DNA of 64,000 bases from Caballeronia sp. SL2Y3 (GTDB lineage: Bacteria; Pseudomonadota; Gammaproteobacteria; Burkholderiales; Burkholderiaceae): positions 1,302,001-1,366,000 of the forward strand of contig NZ_CP084260.1 of NCBI RefSeq assembly GCF_022879575.1, read 5' to 3'. The translations under genes were made by a program, and so were the position numbers. The notes under the pieces were generated by a model that saw nothing but the letters and a program-made list of their open reading frames with translations, ran no database searches and was not told the DNA's origin. Below, piece by piece: positions 32,773 through 42,270 of the stretch; the first letter of the stretch is position 1, and every line of letters begins with the position of its first letter.

Positions 32773-34857
32773 ATGGCAGTCGACTACACGATCCGCGAAG
32801 GCGTCGCCGTCATCACGCTCGACAATCCGCCGGTCAACGGGCTCGGACATTCGACGCGGCTTGGCATCGTCGAGGGCATCGAGCGGGCGGGAAGCGATGC
32901 GTCGGTGCATGCGATCGTGCTGATCGGCGCGGGCAAGGCGTTCTCGGGCGGCGCGGACATCACCGAATTCAACACGCCGAAAGCAACGCAGGAACCGACG
33001 CTCGCCACCGTCATCAAGGCCGTCGAGGGCAGCGAGAAGCCGGTCGTCGCCGCGATCCACGCGGTCGCGATGGGCGGCGGGCTCGAACTCGCGCTCGGGG
33101 CGCATTACCGCATCGCGTTGCCGGGCGCGCAGATCGCGCTGCCGGAAGTGAAGCTCGGCCTGCTGCCGGGCGCGGGCGGCACGCAGCGTCTGCCGCGCGT
33201 CGTCGGACTAGAACGCGCGCTCGACATGATCGTGTCCGGCACGCCGGTGCGATCCGAAAAGCTCGCCGACACCGCGCTCTTCGACGAAATGGCGCAAGAC
33301 GATTTGCTGGATGCGGCCATCGGCTTCGCGCGACGCATGGCCGAACGAGGCGGTGCTCATCCGAAAGTGCGCGATCGCCCGATTACGCATCACGATGCCG
33401 CGCGTTGCTTCGAGTCCGCACGCCAGGCGATTGCCGAGAAAGCCAGGCACTTCCCCGCGCCGCACAAGTGCATCGATGCCATTGAGATGGGCGCGAAGGA
33501 AGGCTTCGATCGCGGGCTCGCCTTCGAGCGCGAGTGCTTTCTCTTTCTCGTGCAGACGCCTGAAAGCCTCGCGCTGCGGCATGCGTTCTTCGCCGAGCGC
33601 GCAGCAAGCAAGATCGCCGATGTGCCGTCGTCTACGCCGGTTCGAAAAATCGAACGCATCGGCGTGATCGGCGCAGGAACGATGGGCGGCGGCATCGCGA
33701 TGAACTTCATCAACGCGGGCTTGCCGGTCGTGCTGCTGGAAACGAAACGGGATGCGCTCGATCGCGGCCTCGCGACCGTGCGGCGCAACTACGAAGCGCA
33801 GGTGAAAAAGGGCAAGCTCACGCCGGAACAGGTCGAAGCCCGCATGCAGCTCGTGCATCCGACGCTCGATTACGCCGATCTCGCGCAAGCCGATCTGATC
33901 GTCGAAGCCGTGTTCGAAGACCTCGACGTGAAGGCGGAAGTCTTCCGTCAACTTGACGCAATCGCGAAGCCCGGCGCGATCCTCGCGTCGAATACGTCGA
34001 CACTCGATCTCGACAAGATCGCATCATTCACGCAGCGTCCGGGCGATGTAATCGGCATGCACTTCTTCAGTCCTGCCAACGTCATGAAGTTGCTCGAAGT
34101 GGTGCGCGGCCAAAAGACCGAGAAAGACGTGCTCGCGACCGTCATGCAACTCGCCAGAAAGATCGGCAAGACGGCCGTGGTGGCGCGCGTGTGCGACGGC
34201 TTTATCGGCAACCGCATGGTCGAGCAATATCTGCGGCAGGCGCTTTTCATGCTCGAAGAAGGCGCGCTGCCGGCGCAGGTCGACCGCGCAATCGAGACGT
34301 TCGGCTTCGCGATGGGTCCATTCCGCATGAGCGATCTCGCGGGCAACGACATCGGCTGGGCGATCCGCAAACGGCGCTATCGCGAGCAGCCGGACATGCG
34401 CTATTCCGGCGTCGCGGACCGGCTGTGCGAGACCGGCCGCTTCGGGCAAAAGACCGGCGCGGGCTGGTACGACTATGAGGTGGGCTCGCGCGAGGCGAAG
34501 CCGTCGCAGGCAGTGATTGAGATGATCGTCGCGTATTCGAAGGAACAGGGCATCGCGCGGCGCGACCTAAGCGACGACGAGATCGTCGAGCGGCTCGTAC
34601 TGTCGCTCGTCAACGAGGGCGCGAAGATTCTGGAAGAAGGCATCGCGGCGAAGGCATCGGATATCGACATCGTGTATCTGACGGGCTACGGCTTTCCGCT
34701 CTGGCGCGGCGGGCCGATGTTTCATGCCGACACGCTCGGCCTGCCGAACGTCGAGCGCGCCATGCGCAAGTACGCCGTGCAACGCAACGGCGAAGCGTGG
34801 CAGCCGGCTGCGCGCATCATCGAACTGGCGGCCATCAACGGCCGCTTCAATGCATGA
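32773..34857 (+). CDS. Bifunctional enoyl-CoA hydratase / 3-hydroxyacyl-CoA dehydrogenase
   Basis: A 694-residue beta-oxidation enzyme. The N-terminal crotonase domain (about 1-190) has the active-site regions [12 protein letters not shown] and [17 protein letters not shown]. The dehydrogenase part begins near residue 296 with the NAD motif [18 protein letters not shown]. It carries the catalytic region [17 protein letters not shown], then two C-terminal 3HCDH domains ([23 protein letters not shown]). It is shorter than E. coli FadB and resembles the ~700-residue peroxisome-like form. It follows an acyl-CoA ligase, fitting fatty-acid or aromatic-acid degradation. The downstream pncA starts 7 bp later. 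Confidence 0.93.
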   Translation: MAVDYTIREGVAVITLDNPPVNGLGHSTRLGIVEGIERAGSDASVHAIVLIGAGKAFSGGADITEFNTPKATQEPTLATVIKAVEGSEKPVVAAIHAVAMGGGLELALGAHYRIALPGAQIALPEVKLGLLPGAGGTQRLPRVVGLERALDMIVSGTPVRSEKLADTALFDEMAQDDLLDAAIGFARRMAERGGAHPKVRDRPITHHDAARCFESARQAIAEKARHFPAPHKCIDAIEMGAKEGFDRGLAFERECFLFLVQTPESLALRHAFFAERAASKIADVPSSTPVRKIERIGVIGAGTMGGGIAMNFINAGLPVVLLETKRDALDRGLATVRRNYEAQVKKGKLTPEQVEARMQLVHPTLDYADLAQADLIVEAVFEDLDVKAEVFRQLDAIAKPGAILASNTSTLDLDKIASFTQRPGDVIGMHFFSPANVMKLLEVVRGQKTEKDVLATVMQLARKIGKTAVVARVCDGFIGNRMVEQYLRQALFMLEEGALPAQVDRAIETFGFAMGPFRMSDLAGNDIGWAIRKRRYREQPDMRYSGVADRLCETGRFGQKTGAGWYDYEVGSREAKPSQAVIEMIVAYSKEQGIARRDLSDDEIVERLVLSLVNEGAKILEEGIAAKASDIDIVYLTGYGFPLWRGGPMFHADTLGLPNVERAMRKYAVQRNGEAWQPAARIIELAAINGRFNA

Positions 34858-34864
34858 GTGCCGA

Positions 34865-35491
34865 ATGAAATCAGCGGAAGAAGTGCTTCTTGTCGTCGAC
34901 GTGCAATACGACTTCATGCCCGGCGGCGCGCTTGCAGTCGCGCGGGGCGATGAAGTGGTGCCCGTCATCAACCGGCTGGCAAAGGCGTTCTCGCATGTGG
35001 TGCTGACGCAGGACTGGCATCCGGCGTCGCATGTGTCGTTCGCGGCGAATCACGCGGGACGCGCGCCGTTCGAGACCATCGCGATGCCTTATGGCGAACA
35101 GGTGCTGTGGCCGCCGCATTGCGTGCAGGGCACGCAGGGCGCGGCGCTGCATCGCGACCTCGATGTGCCTCATGCGCGGCTGATCGTGCGCAAGGGACAT
35201 CACGAGCGCGTCGACAGCTATTCGGCGTTCGTCGAGGCGGATCGCGCGACGCCGACCGGACTCGCCGGCTATCTGCGCGAAGTGGGCGCGAAGCGCGTAT
35301 GGCTCGCAGGACTCGCCACCGATTATTGCGTCGCGTGGTCCGCGCTCGATGCGCGCGCCGCGGGCTTCGAGGCGAGCGTGATCGAAGACGCGTGCCGCGC
35401 CATCGACCTGAACGGCTCGCTCGACCGCGCGTGGTCCGACATGCGCGCGGCGGGCGTCGCGCGGGTGCGGTCGGACGATGACGCCGGCTAA
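34865..35491 (+). CDS. pncA: Nicotinamidase
   Basis: A 208-residue isochorismatase-fold amidase converting nicotinamide to nicotinate for NAD salvage. The triad is visible: Asp in LLVVDVQYDF, Lys in IVRKGHHERVDSYSAF and Cys in ATDYCVAWSALDA. The metal site DWHPASHVSF matches PncA rather than other isochorismatases. Two starts are possible: the ATG at 34865, chosen, or one at 34850 that overlaps the preceding stop. Its tight position behind the beta-oxidation gene suggests co-transcription, although the functions are not directly linked except through NAD use. Confidence 0.94.
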   Translation: MKSAEEVLLVVDVQYDFMPGGALAVARGDEVVPVINRLAKAFSHVVLTQDWHPASHVSFAANHAGRAPFETIAMPYGEQVLWPPHCVQGTQGAALHRDLDVPHARLIVRKGHHERVDSYSAFVEADRATPTGLAGYLREVGAKRVWLAGLATDYCVAWSALDARAAGFEASVIEDACRAIDLNGSLDRAWSDMRAAGVARVRSDDDAG

Positions 35492-35554
35492 GGCTGCTCG
35501 CGATTTTTGCTACGCTTGGCGCTTCGTTCGTTCATTCGCATTACAGGAGCCGCC

Positions 35555-35857
35555 GTGCTACGTCACATCGTCATGTGGAAGTTGAAAGAGACCGCCGAGG
35601 GCGCCAGTCGCGCGGAGAACGCGCAAAAGCTGAAGACTAAGCTCGAAACCTGCCGCAGCCTCGTGAAAGGGCAGGGACACTTCGAGGTCGGCATCGCGCA
35701 GCCGGGCTTCGACTGCACGTATGACGTCGTGCTCGTCTCGGACTTCGACGACACCGCTTCGCTGCAGGCGTATCAAACGCACCCGAAGCATCTCGCGGTG
35801 AAGGACTTCGTGACGGCGGTTCACGAAGCGCGTCAATGCCTCGACTACGAAGTGTGA
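35555..35857 (+). CDS. Dabb (stress-responsive alpha/beta barrel) domain protein
   Basis: A 100-residue single-domain protein. The N-terminus LRHIVMWKLKE is typical for the Dabb family, as are DVVLVSDFDDTASLQAYQTHP and the end HLAVKDFVTAVHEA. Such dimeric ferredoxin-like barrels include stress proteins and some small-molecule enzymes. The start is a GTG at 35555 with AGGAG about ten bases upstream. The exact role is unknown. Confidence 0.88.
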   Translation: MLRHIVMWKLKETAEGASRAENAQKLKTKLETCRSLVKGQGHFEVGIAQPGFDCTYDVVLVSDFDDTASLQAYQTHPKHLAVKDFVTAVHEARQCLDYEV

Positions 35858-35862
35858 TCGCG

Positions 35863-36348
35863 ATGACCGATACGCAGAAACAACCCGCGAACCACGCCAT
35901 CGCAATCGAAAGCCCGTTCATCGACGCGCTCGGCGTGCAACTCGTGAAAGCCGTCGATGGCGAAGGCGAAGTGCGCCTGCCGCTCAGCGAAGCGCATCTG
36001 AACACGTGGGGCATCGCGCATGGCGGCGTCACGATGACCTTGCTCGACGCGGCGCTCGCCATCGCGGCGCGCAGTGTCGCGGGCGACGGCGTCGGCGTCG
36101 TCACCGTCGAGATGAAGGTGAACTTCATGCAGCCGGGGCGCGGCGAGTTGCGCGGCTACGGCCGCGTGCTGCATCGGTCCACGACGATGGCCTACTGCGA
36201 AGGCGAAATCCGCGACAGCGAAGGGCACTTCGTGGCGAAGGCGCTCGGCACGTTCAAGTACATGAAGCGGCTCGCGGTGGGCCGCGACGTCGTGCGTCAG
36301 AAACTGCGCTCCGATCCGGCGGCCACGCCCGGACCGAGCGACGCCTGA
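35863..36348 (+). CDS. PaaI-like hotdog-fold thioesterase
   Basis: A 161-residue hotdog thioesterase. The active-site helix region NTWGIAHGGVTMTLLDAALA and the strand VTVEMKVNFMQPGRG are typical of the PaaI/YdiI family hydrolysing acyl-CoA thioesters. The ATG at 35863 lies 5 bp after the Dabb gene's stop. Placement among acyl-CoA ligase, hydratase/dehydrogenase and reductase genes fits a role in relieving stalled acyl-CoAs, but this is inference. Confidence 0.87.
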   Translation: MTDTQKQPANHAIAIESPFIDALGVQLVKAVDGEGEVRLPLSEAHLNTWGIAHGGVTMTLLDAALAIAARSVAGDGVGVVTVEMKVNFMQPGRGELRGYGRVLHRSTTMAYCEGEIRDSEGHFVAKALGTFKYMKRLAVGRDVVRQKLRSDPAATPGPSDA

Positions 36349-36362
36349 TCAGGAGACTCCCT

Positions 36363-37367
36363 ATGGCAAACGCCAACATCAATCGTCAGATACTGCTCGT
36401 TTCGCGCCCGCAGGGCGAAGCGTCGGCGGACAACTTCAGGCTCGTCGAAACGCCGCTCGCGCCGCTCGGCGAAGGCCAGGTGCGCGTGCGCAATCACTAT
36501 CTTTCGCTCGATCCGTACATGCGCGGACGGATGAACGACACGAAGTCGTACGCGCCGCCGCAACCGCTCGACGAAGTGATAATCGGCGGAACGGTCGGCG
36601 AAGTGATCGAATCGCGCAACCCGGCGTTCGAGCCGGGCGACAAGGTCGTCGGCATGTTCGGCTGGCAGGAATACGGCACGTCCGATGGCAAAGGCCTGCA
36701 GATCGTCGATACGACGCATGTGCCGCTTTCGGCCTATCTCGGGCCGGTCGGCATGCCGGGCGTGACGGCGTGGTACGGGCTTAACCGCATCATCGAGCCG
36801 AAGGCGGGCGAGACGGTCGTCGTATCGGCGGCGAGCGGGGCGGTCGGCAGCGTCGTCGGGCAACTCGCGAAAGCGGCGGGCTGCACCGCGGTCGGCATCG
36901 CGGGCGGCGAGGAGAAGTGCCGCTATGTGGTGGAGACGCTTCGTTTCGATGCGTGCGTCGACTACAAGGCGGGCAATCTGCGCGACGATCTGAAAGCGGC
37001 CGCACCGAACGGCGTCGATGGCTACTTCGAGAACGTCGGCGGCGAAGTGCTCGACGCGGTGCTCGCGCGCATGAACGCGTTCGGACGCATCGCGCTGTGC
37101 GGCATGATCTCGGGCTATGACGGCAAGCCCTTGCCGATGAAAGCGCCCGCGCTTCTGCTCACGCAGCGGCTCAAGCTGCAAGGGTTCATCGTCAGCGAGC
37201 ACATGGACGTGTGGCCGCAGGCGTTGAAGGAACTGGGCGCTGCCGTCGCGACCGGAAAGCTCAAGTATCGCGAGACGATTGCAGAAGGCATCGAAAGCGC
37301 GCCGGAGGCGTTCCTCGGCCTCTTGCGCGGCAAGAACTTCGGCAAGCAACTCGTCAAGCTGATCTAA
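36363..37367 (+). CDS. NADPH-dependent medium-chain reductase (CurA/leukotriene B4 dehydrogenase type)
   Basis: A 334-residue zinc-free medium-chain dehydrogenase/reductase. The N-terminal catalytic domain contains NHYLSLDPYMRGRM, and the central part has LGPVGMPGVTAWYGL. The NADP-binding motif is VVSAASGAVGSVVGQLAK, followed by DGYFENVGGEVLDAVL. Family members reduce activated double bonds such as those of 2-alkenals or curcumin. It starts 14 bp after the thioesterase gene, with an AGGAG site, and is probably co-transcribed with neighbours. Confidence 0.92.
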   Translation: MANANINRQILLVSRPQGEASADNFRLVETPLAPLGEGQVRVRNHYLSLDPYMRGRMNDTKSYAPPQPLDEVIIGGTVGEVIESRNPAFEPGDKVVGMFGWQEYGTSDGKGLQIVDTTHVPLSAYLGPVGMPGVTAWYGLNRIIEPKAGETVVVSAASGAVGSVVGQLAKAAGCTAVGIAGGEEKCRYVVETLRFDACVDYKAGNLRDDLKAAAPNGVDGYFENVGGEVLDAVLARMNAFGRIALCGMISGYDGKPLPMKAPALLLTQRLKLQGFIVSEHMDVWPQALKELGAAVATGKLKYRETIAEGIESAPEAFLGLLRGKNFGKQLVKLI

Positions 37368-37386
37368 GGACAGCAGAGGAATTCGC

Positions 37387-38256
37387 GTGGATCGTTTCGA
37401 AGGCAAGGTCGCGGTCATCACCGGCGCGGGCAGCGGCTTTGGCCGCGAGTTCGCGCACAAGGCCGCGTCGCTCGGCATGAAGCTCGTGCTCGCCGATATC
37501 GACGACGCCGCGCTCGCCGCCACCGTCGACGCCGTGCGCGCGCAAGGCAGCGATGCGCTCGGCGTGCGCACGGACGTCTCCGATGCGGCTCAAGTCGATG
37601 CGCTCGCCCAGTCCGCGCTCGATGCCTACGGCGGCGTGCATCTGCTCTTCAACAACGCAGGCGTGGGCGCGGGCGGCTTCGTCTGGGAGAACACCGCGAA
37701 GGACTGGCAGTGGGTCTTCGGCGTGAACGTCATGGGCGTGGCGAACGGCGTGCGCGCGTTCACGCCGATCATGCTGAAGCACGCGGAACCGGCGCATATC
37801 GTGAACACGGCGTCGGTGGCGGGGCTGCTGGCCGCGCCCGCGATGGGCGTCTACAACGCATCGAAGCATGCGGTCGTCGCGCTGACCGAGACGCTGTATC
37901 ACGATCTGCGGCTCGCGGGCGCGTCCATCGGCGTGTCGCTCCTGTGCCCGGCGTTCGTGCCGACCGGCATTGCAAACGCCGAACGCTCGCGGCCCGACGC
38001 GCTGGCCAATGAGGCGCCGCTCACCGCATCGCAGAAAATGGCCGCGCGGCAGTTGACGCGCGCGGTGGAAAGCGGGCGGCTCTCGGCGCGCGACATCGCC
38101 GAGATGACGTTCGACGCGGTCCGCGAAGGCCGTTTCTATGTGATCACGCATCCGGGCATCATGGCGTCGATTCGACTGCGGCTCGACGATATCGCGCAAC
38201 TGCGCAATCCGAGCGATCCGATGTCGGTCAAGGGCGAAACCAAGCGGGACGCGTGA
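37387..38256 (+). CDS. Short-chain dehydrogenase/reductase
   Basis: A 289-residue classical SDR. The cofactor motif TGAGSGFGREF is near residues 13-23, the structural motif is NNAGVGAGG, and the catalytic YNASKHAV contains Tyr and Lys with Ser upstream (TASVAG). The start is a GTG at 37387 with AGAGGA about ten bases upstream. It precedes an HSL-type esterase whose possible GTG start would overlap the SDR stop by four bases, so the two are likely coupled. Substrate unknown. Confidence 0.91.
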   Translation: MDRFEGKVAVITGAGSGFGREFAHKAASLGMKLVLADIDDAALAATVDAVRAQGSDALGVRTDVSDAAQVDALAQSALDAYGGVHLLFNNAGVGAGGFVWENTAKDWQWVFGVNVMGVANGVRAFTPIMLKHAEPAHIVNTASVAGLLAAPAMGVYNASKHAVVALTETLYHDLRLAGASIGVSLLCPAFVPTGIANAERSRPDALANEAPLTASQKMAARQLTRAVESGRLSARDIAEMTFDAVREGRFYVITHPGIMASIRLRLDDIAQLRNPSDPMSVKGETKRDA

Positions 38257-38258
38257 CG

Positions 38259-39215
38259 ATGCCGCTCAATCCCAAGATCGCGCAGATCCTCGACATGGTC
38301 GCGCGCGCAAACCGTCCGCCGTATCACACGCTCACGCCCGGCAAGGCGCGCGCCGCCTATGCGATGAGCGCGCCCATTCTCGATATCGCGCCGTTGCCGC
38401 TCCATAGCGTCGAAGACATGCGTATCCCCACGCGCGATGGCGCCGAGATCGGCGTGCGCGTCTATCATCCCGCCGCGCCGAGTTGGGCTGAGCCCGCGCC
38501 CGCGCTGCTGTATCTGCATGGCGGCGGCTTCACGGTGGGCAGCATCGCGACGCACGACGCGCTTTGCCGCAAGTTCGCGCACGACGCGCGCTGCGCGGTG
38601 GTATCGGTCGATTACCGGCTCGCGCCGGAGCACAAGTTTCCGGTCGCCGTGAACGACGCGTTCGACGCGCTGCAATGGCTCGCGCGGGAAGCGCCGATGC
38701 TCGGCATCGATCCGGCGCGGCTCGCCATCGGCGGCGACAGCGCGGGCGGCACGCTCGCCACGGTCTGCGCGGTGCTCGCGCGCGACGCGGGCATCGCGTT
38801 GCGGCTGCAACTGCTGATCTATCCGGGCACGAGCGCGCGGCAGCGAAGCGACTCGCATGCGCGGCTGGCCGAGGGCTATCTGCTTTCGGGCGAGACGATT
38901 CAGTGGTTCTTCGCCCAATATCTGCGCGACGACCGCGACCGCGACGACTGGCGCTTCGCCCCGCTCGATGCAGCGGGCGGCCAGCCGGATTTCGCGGGCG
39001 TGGCGCCGGCGTGGATCGCGGCAGCGGACCATGATCCGCTCTACGATGAAGATATCGCGTATGCGGCGAAGCTCGCGGCCGCGGGCGTGCCCGTGACGCT
39101 CGCGCGCTACGAAGGAATGATCCACGAATTCTTCAAGATGGGCGGCTTCGTGCCGGAAGTGGCGCAGGCGCACGCGGATGCGGTGGCGGCGTTGAAGGGG
39201 GCGTTGGAGAGCTGA
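38259..39215 (+). CDS. HSL-family alpha/beta hydrolase (esterase)
   Basis: A 318-residue carboxylesterase of the hormone-sensitive-lipase family. The oxyanion motif LHGGGFTVGS, nucleophile motif GGDSAGGTLA, Asp in AAADHDPLYDED and His in EGMIHEFFKMGGF complete the active site. The ATG at 38259 is used; a GTG at 38253 overlapping the SDR stop is an alternative. The last 98 bp of the gene form the first unit of a tandem array that continues downstream to about 39742. Confidence 0.92.
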   Translation: MPLNPKIAQILDMVARANRPPYHTLTPGKARAAYAMSAPILDIAPLPLHSVEDMRIPTRDGAEIGVRVYHPAAPSWAEPAPALLYLHGGGFTVGSIATHDALCRKFAHDARCAVVSVDYRLAPEHKFPVAVNDAFDALQWLAREAPMLGIDPARLAIGGDSAGGTLATVCAVLARDAGIALRLQLLIYPGTSARQRSDSHARLAEGYLLSGETIQWFFAQYLRDDRDRDDWRFAPLDAAGGQPDFAGVAPAWIAAADHDPLYDEDIAYAAKLAAAGVPVTLARYEGMIHEFFKMGGFVPEVAQAHADAVAALKGALES

Positions 39216-39742
39216 GGTGCGGCAACCGCGAACGTTTGACAACTCGACGATGCAAGCCGTCCGTTATCGCCGCGCTTGATCCACGCGTTCTTCAGGATGG
39301 GCGGCTTCGTGCCGGAAGTGGCGCAGGCGTGCGCGGATGCGGTAGCGGCGCCGAAAGGCGCGTTCGAAACGTGAGGCGCAGGATGGTCGAACGTTCCCAA
39401 CTCGATGCGAGCCGTCCGTCAGCGCCGCGCGTGATTCGCGTGTTCTTCATGGCGGTTCGTGCCCGAAGTGGCGCAGGCGCATGGGGTTGCGCTAGCGGCG
39501 GTGAAGGGCGCGTTTGAGAGCTCAGGCGCGCAATTTCGAGCGTCCCCCAACTCGACGATGCGAGACGTCCGTTATCGCCGTGCTTGATCCACCCGTTCTT
39601 CCGGATGTGCGGCTTCGTGCCAGAAGTGCGGAAGGAGCGCGCGGATGCGGTAGCGGCGCTGAGAGGCGTATGCGAAAACACAGGCGCAGCATGGTCGAGC
39701 GTCCCCCAACTCGGCGATGCGAGCCGTCCGTTATCGCCGCGA
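39118..39742 (+). repeat. Tandem array of the esterase 3' end (4 units of 153-159 bp)
   Basis: Units start at 39118, 39277, 39432 and 39585, marked by TGATCCACG-like bases and GGCTTCGTGCC. The first unit is the genuine 3' end of the esterase gene (98 bp) plus 61 bp of flank containing GCCGTCCGTTATCGCCG. Units 2 and 4 still encode the C-terminal peptide in frame (FFRMGGFVPEVAQ in unit 2, with its own stop). Unit 3 carries small deletions near its start that shift the frame. Divergence is visible in all copies. The array lies in the convergent gap before the NRDE gene. Confidence 0.9.
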
Positions 39743-39802
39743 TGAGCCGTTTGGTGTCTGATGCGGCGAACGCAGATGCGGCGCGGACGCCAAAAGCCAC
39801 GC

Positions 39803-40633
39803 TCACGCAATCTCAAACGAAAACGCCCGCTCAACATTCCCCGGCCTGACGACGCGATGCGAGCCGTCGTCATCGCTGCGCTCCTTGATCGCCAGCGAGA
39901 AGCCGCGCGCGGTCGGCAGCACGCGCAGCGCGGTCGTGCTGCGCGTGCCGTATTCGGGCGTCTCGATGAACGCCGCCGACAGCACGCGCTCGCGCTCGAT
40001 CGATATGCCGGTGGACGGCAGATGTTCGTCATCGGCGATACGCGGATCGCGCAGCGTGTCGATCAGCACGTCGAGCGCCGGATGCTCGCCGGCATGGATC
40101 AGATCGGCGAGCGCCTGCCGCTGCGCGACGAGCTTCGGCCACGGCGTGTTCAGCAGGCTGTTCGAGAGACCGTGCACGCCGGCTTCGAGCAGCGCGGGCG
40201 GCGCGTCGGCGCGATTGCCGTACCAGCCGAGCTCGCGTCGCGCGAAATCGCCGCACAGCAGATTGAAGCCGTTATAGCGGTGCCCTTGCTCGGCCACGCG
40301 CCGCAGATAGTCCAGCGGCGCTTCGCGCTCGCCCGCGAGAAACGCGCTCACGAGCGTGCCGCGCGTGGGCGCGTCGGCGCGCATTTCGCTCGGCGCGCGA
40401 TAGTTCGTCAGCGCGGCGAAGCGGCCGACGCGGCTCACGCCGAGCCACGTGCCGCCGCCCGTCAGATCGCGGCCGGCCAGGACGCCGGGCGCATCGGCCC
40501 ACCAGTGCATCGGCTCGGCGTCGCGGCGGAAGAACTCGTCGCGGTTCGCGGCGAGCGTCAGCAGCGCGCGACCGTCGCCGGAACGCGCGTCCGGGCGGGC
40601 GTCCGGCTGCCAGTCGAATACGATCAGGCACAT
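39803..40633 (-). CDS. NRDE family protein (TANGO2-like)
   Basis: A 276-residue protein beginning MCLIVFDWQPD, the typical N-terminal Cys of the family. The name-giving motif appears as LAANRDEFFRR. Further family stretches are GRDLTGGGTWLGV and FNLLCGDF, then a C-terminal part with TRSTTALRV. The biochemical role of bacterial members is unsettled; eukaryotic TANGO2 has been linked to haem or membrane trafficking. It starts 6 bp after ygfZ on the same strand, so the two form an operon. Confidence 0.9.
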   Translation of the reverse strand: MCLIVFDWQPDARPDARSGDGRALLTLAANRDEFFRRDAEPMHWWADAPGVLAGRDLTGGGTWLGVSRVGRFAALTNYRAPSEMRADAPTRGTLVSAFLAGEREAPLDYLRRVAEQGHRYNGFNLLCGDFARRELGWYGNRADAPPALLEAGVHGLSNSLLNTPWPKLVAQRQALADLIHAGEHPALDVLIDTLRDPRIADDEHLPSTGISIERERVLSAAFIETPEYGTRSTTALRVLPTARGFSLAIKERSDDDGSHRVVRPGNVERAFSFEIA

Positions 40634-40639
40634 GAGCGG

Positions 40640-41626
40640 TCAGACGTCGGACGGAAACGCATACGGCAGCGGCAGGAAGTCGAGGCGCGGACCGTCGACG
40701 GCGCCGACGTGCACCGAGCCGTTATCGAGCGCCGCGAGCTTGATTTCGACGAGACAATCGACGCCGCCGCCTTCGGCCGGCGCCGCATTGACGACCATGC
40801 CGCAGGGCTGGCCGGGATCGTCGGAATGAAAGAGCGCCGCGCCGGGCGCGGCCGTTTCGCCATGCGCGAGTGCCGTGCGCCGCTTGATGGTCCCGCGATA
40901 CTGACTGCGCGCCACCACTTCCTGACCCGGATAGCAGCCTTTCTTGAAGTTGACGCCGCCCAGCACGTCGAAGTTGACCATCTGCGGAACGAACTGCTCG
41001 ACGGTCGGCTGCGTGATGCGCGGCTCGCCCGCGTGAATGTCGAGCCAGTCCCACAGTTCGGCGGGCCCGCGCCGCAACGTTTCGTCGAGCTTCGGCAACT
41101 GCGCCTCGATATCGGCTTTCGGGCCGACCAACAGAAAGCGCGGACGGCCCGCGGCGTCAGGCACGCGGATCAGCGCGCCGTGCGGACCTTCCACCTTGAC
41201 GTGGATGCCATCGGGCAGCGCGTCGAAGATGCCGGAGAGCGCCGCGCGCACATCGCCCGCGAAACCGACGGCCGCGACTTCGGGCGTCGCGTCGGAGAGT
41301 TTGGCTTTCGCGCGCAGCACGAACATGGACAGGCGCTTTTGCACGGGCGCCTGAATGTCCTGCGAGATCAGGAGACGCACGGCGTCCGCTGTGCGCCACA
41401 TGAGGAACGAGCCGAGCAGGCGGCCCTTGGCCGAGCAATAGCCCGCGAGGCGCGCGGTTGAGGCGTCGAGATGCTGGACGTCGTTGGTCAGCTGGTTATG
41501 CAGGAACGCGACGGCGTCATCGCCTTTCACGTCGATCACGCCGAACTGCGTGAGCGGCATGTGGACGCCCGCGGTCCTGACGGCTTCGAAATCGGCGGCG
41601 GCGAGGGAACTGGTCTGGGAATTCAT
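40640..41626 (-). CDS. ygfZ: YgfZ, folate-binding iron-sulfur cluster repair protein
   Basis: A 328-residue GcvT-fold protein. The diagnostic motif KKGCYPGQEVVARSQYRG is present, with the conserved Cys. N-terminal stretches such as VKGDDAVAFLHNQLTNDV match the family. YgfZ binds tetrahydrofolate and supports maturation or repair of Fe-S enzymes, including MiaB. The ATG at 41626 gives MNSQTSSLAAAD; a longer open frame reaches upstream without family similarity. It lies upstream of the NRDE gene in the same direction, and divergently from mltG further on. Confidence 0.93.
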   Translation of the reverse strand: MNSQTSSLAAADFEAVRTAGVHMPLTQFGVIDVKGDDAVAFLHNQLTNDVQHLDASTARLAGYCSAKGRLLGSFLMWRTADAVRLLISQDIQAPVQKRLSMFVLRAKAKLSDATPEVAAVGFAGDVRAALSGIFDALPDGIHVKVEGPHGALIRVPDAAGRPRFLLVGPKADIEAQLPKLDETLRRGPAELWDWLDIHAGEPRITQPTVEQFVPQMVNFDVLGGVNFKKGCYPGQEVVARSQYRGTIKRRTALAHGETAAPGAALFHSDDPGQPCGMVVNAAPAEGGGVDCLVEIKLAALDNGSVHVGAVDGPRLDFLPLPYAFPSDV

Positions 41627-42270
41627 AGGGACGATGTGTCGATGCGAAAGGCGCGGCCGGTCGATCCGGCCCCGCGCAGGTGGCAAGTCATTATATGGGG
41701 GTTGGGCGGGGCGTGTTTTTAGGGCGCACGCAGGAGGGCTGGGGATCGGCGGGTTACGGCCTGATGGCGACGCATCGCGGCGCATGGCTATCGCGTTGGC
41801 GTAGGCAGCATGTCTGCGCAGGGCCACCGCAGTCGCTTCGCATGCGCGGCCAGTCGACGCTTCTCGCCATCGGCCGATGCGTTGCTAGGCTCTGCCGAGA
41901 CCGTCGCTCTTGCATCGTGTTGTGTGCGCCGCCCGGGGGCTTGGCCAAAGACGTGCCGGAAACTCGCTTTTGCGGTCCGTGCGTTCCGTGGCGATCGACC
42001 GCGCGCCCCGTCGCAGAGTGGGGGCGCTAGTCGAAACGGCCGACTACGCCCGTGCCGCGACGGCCGCCTGCCGGTCGGCGTGCGCTTGCTCGCGCTTGTT
42101 CGTTATTTTCGGTGGCTGAAATTAGAGGCGGCGGGCGTTCCACCCGCCGTTATCCTCGGAACGCCGCGAAGCGGCAGCAGCGGCTTGTGCGGCCTTCCGT
42201 GCTACCGCTTTCATAGAAGTGGCGCGATCACCCGCGCCACACATCCGTCTTCGTCAGCCTTAGTCAGCGC
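41627..42270. other. Unassigned 640-bp stretch with hairpins and one weak open frame
   Basis: No gene of recognisable family is seen. A plus-strand frame from ATG 41680 to 42030 would encode 116 residues, Arg/Trp/Cys-rich (contains WLSRWRRQHVCAGP and RPVAEWGR), with no domain known to me. Hairpin-forming sequences are present at 42003-42027 (GCGCCCC with GGGGCGC) and 42127-42150 (GGCGGG with CCCGCC). The 5' part must hold the ygfZ promoter. It could be a dispersed repeat or a remnant. Confidence 0.4.
42219..42240 (-). terminator. Hairpin after the Gly/Ser-rich gene, probable terminator
   Basis: A perfect 8-bp stem GTGGCGCG pairs with CGCGCCAC around a six-base loop, 31 bp past the stop of the minus-strand gene. 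It is followed on that strand by TTCTAT. Confidence 0.5.

Noticed and set aside
39236..39849. Short open frames between the esterase and the NRDE gene
   Set aside because: They fall in the tandem array and change frame between units; no start signal or conserved protein is present.
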